Origin: Heterobasidion occidentale | Taxonomy: Eukaryota; Basidiomycota; Agaricomycetes; Russulales; Bondarzewiaceae | NCBI GenBank assembly: GCA_039111635.1 | Contig: JBCAQO010000002.1 | Location: forward strand, 1,364,001 to 1,428,000 | Length of the DNA stretch: 64,000 nt | Reading direction: 5' to 3' | Shown: positions 59,973 to 64,000 of the stretch, in pieces | Numbering within the stretch: the stretch's first letter is position 1 | Layout of the letters: each line of letters opens with the position of its first letter | Translations under genes and position numbers: made by a program | Notes under the pieces: generated by a model | What the model was told of the DNA's origin: nothing | The model's database searches: none | Seen by the model: the letters and a program-made list of their open reading frames with translations, nothing else

Positions 59973-60293
59973 CAAGCCTCGCCTCCCCGCAGCTGGTCCT
60001 CGATGTTTATAGAGCCTGTTCGAGCGCAGCCTTTAATAGAACAAAACATACTTTGCATCTGCCAATTTTGCCGCATATTCGACCATCAAGTCAGTAATTG
60101 CACTAAGTCTGGAAATGTACGGGTTCAATAAACCGGATCCAAATGATAAGATAGTCCGTCATGTAAGTAAACGAAGTACCATGACAGCTCAAAATGTTTT
60201 TAAATCCTCCCCAACAGCTCGCCGTCTTCTCTACCGCCACTGTCATTGCTAGTCCTCCAGAGTGAAACCCTGGCTATCTATGGATTTCTTCTC
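59973..60293. other. Convergent intergenic region, no gene seen
   Basis: About 320 bases between the Mic19 gene and the membrane-protein gene on the opposite strand. Nothing further is supported. Confidence 0.6.
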
Positions 60294-61321
60294 CTAATCC
60301 GCTGTCGAATACATGGAGCCCGAACTGCGAGTTAAAATGGACAGCCTGTTCATGGGATCCAACCAGTTTAAGAGGCGGCGAGAAGGTGCGGGCCTATGCT
60401 CTTCTCCACTCTGCATAGAATACCACGAGTCGAAACTCTGGGCGGAATACCATGAGTCAGAGCTGGTTGTTGAGTCCTTGTGCAGAAGGGTGGGTTGTTC
60501 TGGGTTCGGACTGAACTCTGCGACTTTTTTAGGCATCACTACCGTGTTAGGTATAGGTCTTCTCTGTGCAGCCTCTCCTGCAGGTGTGATAGGAGCAGTG
60601 TGCGAGGGCCTTGCCACTGACACACGGCCGGCAGTCGGAGCGACAGCTCTCTGGACTATTGGTGACCTTGGGGATGGTACGTAGGGTGTTTTCTCCAAAA
60701 CACGACGGTGTGGCTTCGAAAACGATGGGCGACTAGGATCGGCCGCATTCCCGTTTTGCCCATCCTGAACCCCTATCCTGCGTGACTTCTTCTGCGCGCG
60801 GGATGAAGGGGCAGCAAACTTGACCTTTCGACCGCCTGCATCCATCGCCAGTGCCGGCTGATACTGCGTATGAGTAGTCGAGAAGGCGGATGATGCATTG
60901 CGGCGCGTGTTCGCTCGGACCGCAAGGACAGCATGCTGCGAGCGTTGTGAACCACCTGTCAGCGCTGCACGAGAATGCAGAGGTGAAGACTGCGGCTGAG
61001 GATAGTACTCACTGCTTCCTTCTGTTTCTTCTCCTGGTCACGTTTGATACAGCTTCCCCACCACTTCCAGGCTATGACCGCGGCAATCGCCAAGAGCACC
61101 CCACCAGCTGTACCGCCAGCAATGGCCGCTATAGGAATGTCACTGCCCTGTGGTTTCATATCCACAGTACCTGCGGTTGGAGAGCCTCCACCGGCCAATA
61201 CGGTGGCTGTTACGACCTGGATGAAATTGTGGATTCCCACTGTCAAGGTGGGTCCTCCCGATCTTCCATCTGATAAGACTGAGGATGCAGTGTCTATGGA
61301 CCCAATTCCTACTACAGGCAT
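60294..61321 (-). CDS. Single-pass membrane protein with Ser/Arg-rich cytosolic tail, unknown function
   Basis: No named family is assigned; the layout resembles mushroom glycophorin-like or Mid2/Skg6-like proteins. The start is taken at ATG 61321 (MPVVGIGSIDTASSVLSDG). There is no cleavable signal peptide. One membrane segment follows (IPIAAIAGGTAGGVLLAIAA, then VIAWKWW) with a basic stop-transfer sequence. The tail includes NTRRNASSAFSTTHTQYQP, MDAGGRKVKFAAPSSRAQKK, and a Ser/Tyr-rich end (SDSWYSAQSFDSWYSMQS) before the stop at 60294. The joint between the membrane exon and the tail exon is uncertain. The obvious GTGAGT donor at about 61010 and the GACAG acceptor at about 60959 give the wrong phase, so an upstream donor may be used. 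Confidence 0.6.
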
Positions 61322-61711
61322 CCTTGGGTGTATGTTTTCAGACGATAGATGCGGCGGTAATCGCGTTAGTATCTGTATGTGTGAAGGACAAGGGAAGGGG
61401 CCAACGCACATGTTCGGCCAACAATGCAGGGTACGCTCGTGCCTCATGTTAGGCACTTAATCCTAGTTTTGGCTGTTCATCGGACTGAACCCACGAAAAC
61501 GATCGCGTGGTCTGTCCGTCATCCATCTTCTTCGGTAACTTACACACATCCCAATATGAATGCAACCTGTCACTTCACGCACACGAGGGAAGAACGTGTA
61601 ATCTTAGCATGATGCGATCGAGCATGACCCTCCAGGTGGAGGAAAAAAAAACTTCAAATCGGTGATACAGACATAAACATGACAGAAAGACTAAGTATAT
61701 ACATGGAAAAG
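61322..61711. other. Intergenic region, no gene seen
   Basis: About 390 bases hold the 5' flank of the membrane-protein gene and the 3' flank of the CDC5L gene, both on the minus strand. No other feature is seen. Confidence 0.6.

Positions 61712-64000
<2,289 letters not shown>

Noticed and set aside
59890..60097. Read-through C-terminal extension of Mic19 to 60097
   Set aside because: A canonical intron (59891-59948) joins to a short end RYIASLR that fits the family, while the extension looks unlike Mic19.

Overview
The window looks like chromosomal DNA of a filamentous basidiomycete, most likely an Agaricomycete mushroom. The genes are dense and lie on both strands. They are cut by many short introns, mostly about 45-80 nt with GT..AG borders. 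The protein families are typical of that group: a cupredoxin-like secreted protein with a C-terminal hydrophobic tail, an F-box protein, a SulP sulfate permease and a GPI-type PEBP-like protein. No rRNA, tRNA, CRISPR array or autonomous transposon was recognised. Gene models come from reading frames plus splice sites; exon borders are exact only where stated.

Layout. 1-16 kb: TFIIF alpha (+, cut by the left edge), a STRAP-like WD40 protein (-), a 2 kb stretch with no recognised gene, sulfate permease (+), a secreted cupredoxin (-), an unresolved stretch, the DNA polymerase delta small subunit (-) and glutamate decarboxylase (+). 16.4-24.9 kb: a large inverted duplication. Its two arms of about 2.2 kb each carry one copy of a secreted, dibasic-punctuated repeat protein (476 and 478 residues). 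Between the arms lie a MITE-like element, PET100, an L-serine/threonine dehydratase and what looks like a truncated gene start. 25-31.5 kb: COQ7 (+), a complex I B15 (NDUFB4-like) subunit (-) head to head with an RBM5/10-like splicing factor (+), and a PEBP-like secreted protein (-). 31.7-46.6 kb: a formin (-), an F-box protein (+), a small membrane protein (+) and myosin V (+). 47-64 kb: a Cuz1-like AN1 zinc finger protein (-) head to head with a membrane-anchored PhoD-like phosphatase (+), PEX6 (-), GAR1 (+), a Mis14/Nsl1-like kinetochore protein (-), a second MITE-like element, Yju2 (-), Mic19 (+), a single-pass membrane protein (-) and CDC5L/Cef1 (-, cut by the right edge).

Most genes are housekeeping and do not form one pathway. 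Several serve mitochondria (PET100, COQ7, B15, Mic19), splicing (RBM5/10-like, Yju2, Cef1) or polarised growth (formin, myosin V). The part that stands out is the mirrored pair of secreted repeat proteins. Each has a signal peptide followed by glycine/alanine-rich modules separated by KR or RR and an E/D-A-R motif, which suggests a Kex2-processed peptide precursor. Identity between the copies is patchy, as expected if the arms exchange sequence by gene conversion.
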